Source: Pedobacter rhizosphaerae (lineage in GTDB: Bacteria; Bacteroidota; Bacteroidia; Sphingobacteriales; Sphingobacteriaceae). Taken from it: 64,000 nt of DNA. The DNA is taken from NCBI RefSeq assembly GCF_900111155.1, contig NZ_FOGG01000006.1, positions 1 to 64,000 of the forward strand, written 5' to 3'. A program made the position numbers and the translations under genes. Below, piece after piece: positions 62,687-64,000 of this stretch. The first letter of the stretch is position 1. Each line of letters starts with the position of its first letter. The notes beneath the pieces are model-generated. The model was not told the DNA's origin. It worked only from the letters and a program-made list of their open reading frames with translations, and did not search any database.

Positions 62687-63799
62687 TTATTTAAAAACGC
62701 TTAAGTTCCATTTGTCCATCCACCTGATTTTGATCTTATCACCTTCAAAATGTATTGGTAACCATAAATAACGGCCATCTATAGCATCCTTCGGCTCCCA
62801 TTTATCAGCCATAAAAATAAATTGGCCAGGTTTACCAGGTGCAGGCAACACATGTGTGCTTTGCCCTCCAAAAGTTTTGTTTGCCCCTTCTCCTTCACAA
62901 GGATTTCCCATAAAAGTCCATGGCCCCCAAATAGAACTTGCCTTAAACCATCTTGCCGGATTTGGTGCCCAGCCCGTACATCCCGATCCGACCATATAGT
63001 AGACACCATCTTTTTTGAAGAGTGCAGGTGCCTCTGTTTGTTGCCCTACATAAATGCGAATAAACTTTCCGGTATGACTGAGGTAATCTGGCGTTAGCTC
63101 TGCCAAATGCAGGGTAAAATTCTCTTCAGAAGAAAATACATGATAAGCCTTACCGTCATCATCTACAAAAACAGTCATATCCCTGGCCATCTGACCGCCT
63201 GGCAGGTCTCTACAAAAAAAACCATCAACCTTATCTTTAGGTTGTTCACAGTTTACCTTTTCCGTTTCAGGCGTTCCTACGGCGTAAAAGGGCTGTTTAC
63301 CGGCATTTGGGCGGTAGCTTTTAATAAATGTGTAAGGTCCGGTTGCTTTATCAGCAACTGCAACTCCCGTACGGGCAGCTGCGTAACCTTTACCCAAAAG
63401 CTCCAAATGGAACCACATTACAAATTTCTTCGTTTTCTTGTTGTAAACTACTTTCGGTCTTTCTATGATAGAACCTTTGGCAATATCACTGCTCGGATCA
63501 TTCACTACAGCAAGTGCAATCCCCTCATCTTTCCAGTTGTATAAATCTTTAGAAAAGTAGCAGTGTACGCCCACCTGAGCTGTATTACCCAGTTCACCAG
63601 CCACTTTGTGCTCTCCAAACCAATAGTAAACGCCCTTAACATTTACAATTCCTCCGCCATGGGCATTGATGTGTACTCCTTTATCATCCTTCCAGATTTG
63701 ACCCGGATTAAAATCGGTATAGGTTTGGGCATTTGTTTGAAGGCCAAAACCAACAAACATGATTATTAATCCCATTAGGTTACGGCTAGCTGTTGTCAT
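62687..63799 (-). CDS. Glycoside hydrolase family 43 protein, probable galactan beta-galactosidase type
   Basis: A secreted protein of about 370 residues (signal ending TNAQ) with a five-blade beta-propeller. VHINAHGGGIVNVKGVYYWFGE at about 42-63 is typical of the GH43 group containing exo-beta-1,3-galactanases. Further matches are IERPKVVYNKKTKKFVMWFH, ARDMTVFVDDDGKAYHVFSSEEN and EAPALFKKDGVYYMVGSGCTGW (Glu as likely general acid). Substrate assignment is by resemblance; arabinose- or xylose-directed GH43 members exist. The start is the ATG at 63799; the frame reaches a TTG at 63823. It begins 32 bases after the upstream DUF2264-like stop. Confidence 0.9.
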   Translation of the reverse strand: MTTASRNLMGLIIMFVGFGLQTNAQTYTDFNPGQIWKDDKGVHINAHGGGIVNVKGVYYWFGEHKVAGELGNTAQVGVHCYFSKDLYNWKDEGIALAVVNDPSSDIAKGSIIERPKVVYNKKTKKFVMWFHLELLGKGYAAARTGVAVADKATGPYTFIKSYRPNAGKQPFYAVGTPETEKVNCEQPKDKVDGFFCRDLPGGQMARDMTVFVDDDGKAYHVFSSEENFTLHLAELTPDYLSHTGKFIRIYVGQQTEAPALFKKDGVYYMVGSGCTGWAPNPARWFKASSIWGPWTFMGNPCEGEGANKTFGGQSTHVLPAPGKPGQFIFMADKWEPKDAIDGRYLWLPIHFEGDKIKIRWMDKWNLSVFK

Positions 63800-63830
63800 T
63801 TTTTGATATCTATATAATTTCAATTATTTT

Positions 63831-64000
63831 CTACTTTAAATTAGCACTGTGATCATTAGGAAAATCTTCCCCGCTCCAAATCTTTTGGGCACTCCACCGG
63901 GCAGCAGGCCCCGACCAAAACTGATCGCTTTCTGGCAAACCTAGTGGAAGAAATATATTGGTACAGATATAGGGACTCCCCTGATTGTTATAAAAATCGC
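63831..64000 (-). CDS. DUF2264-like protein, C-terminal fragment (gene continues beyond the window)
   Basis: The last 56 codons of a minus-strand gene, ending TAG at 63833-63831. The peptide includes FYNNQGSPYICTNIFLPLGL and FWSGPAARWSAQKIWSGEDF, which resembles the C-terminus of DUF2264 proteins (a Bacteroidota family often found in polysaccharide loci) as I recall it. Only this end is visible, so function cannot be judged. It is co-directional with the GH43 gene. Confidence 0.65.
   Translation of the reverse strand, partial: DFYNNQGSPYICTNIFLPLGLPESDQFWSGPAARWSAQKIWSGEDFPNDHSANLK

Noticed and set aside
63107..63544. Plus-strand frame of 145 codons opposite the GH43 gene
   Set aside because: It is antisense to a convincing GH43 coding region and no protein family resemblance was seen.

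Overview
The window is a stretch of a Bacteroidota chromosome, most likely Sphingobacteriaceae and Pedobacter-like (inference). The signs are four SusC/SusD pairs, many lipoproteins with Cys-Lys-Lys after the lipobox, promoters of the TTG-N19-TAnnTTTG type, A+T-rich intergenic DNA, and Bacteroidota-style fused assimilation enzymes. No tRNA, rRNA or CRISPR array was found.

1-9.5 kb, sulfur assimilation. On the minus strand, in transcription order: an Rrf2 regulator, a tandem-repeat array, a leader with a short Cys-rich ORF and a terminator-like hairpin, siroheme sulfite reductase, CobA, a Met8-like/TauE fusion, a 4Fe-4S APS reductase, CysD and CysN. Together they cover sulfate to APS to sulfite to sulfide, plus siroheme synthesis. 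A group IIC intron begins just past the cysN terminator and runs off the left edge.

9.5-12 kb holds a membrane metallophosphoesterase and an M23 peptidase.

12-31.2 kb is one long minus-strand locus: SusC, SusD, fasciclin lipoprotein, DUF5007-like lipoprotein, SusC, SusD, fasciclin lipoprotein, DUF5008-like/delta-60 lipoprotein, a phosphodiesterase-fold/LamG lipoprotein, an M60 metallopeptidase and a second phosphodiesterase-fold/LamG lipoprotein. It has no glycoside hydrolase. Four LacI-type palindromes (core GCAAACGTTTG) lie in the intergenic regions at its two ends.

32-36 kb holds a small lipoprotein, a soluble PAS histidine kinase and a repeat-rich intergenic region.

36-50.2 kb, nitrate assimilation. 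On the minus strand: CobA2, a MoaC-like protein, MoeA, NarK, a nitrate reductase fused to its own FAD and [2Fe-2S] domains, a siroheme-reductase-like/rubredoxin protein, a SelW-like protein and MobA. NirB, NirD and a small exported protein are divergent on the plus strand. A Crp/Fnr regulator with N-terminal cysteines closes the locus, and a perfect Fnr-like palindrome sits upstream of the nirB promoter.

50.8-64 kb is a galactan-type polysaccharide utilisation locus: DUF2264-like protein (partial), GH43, GH35, then two tandem SusC/SusD pairs.

The observations most worth checking are the putative cysteine-responsive attenuator ahead of sulfite reductase, the Fnr-site/nirB promoter architecture, the domain fusions, and intergenic arrays built on a strict 7-nucleotide period.
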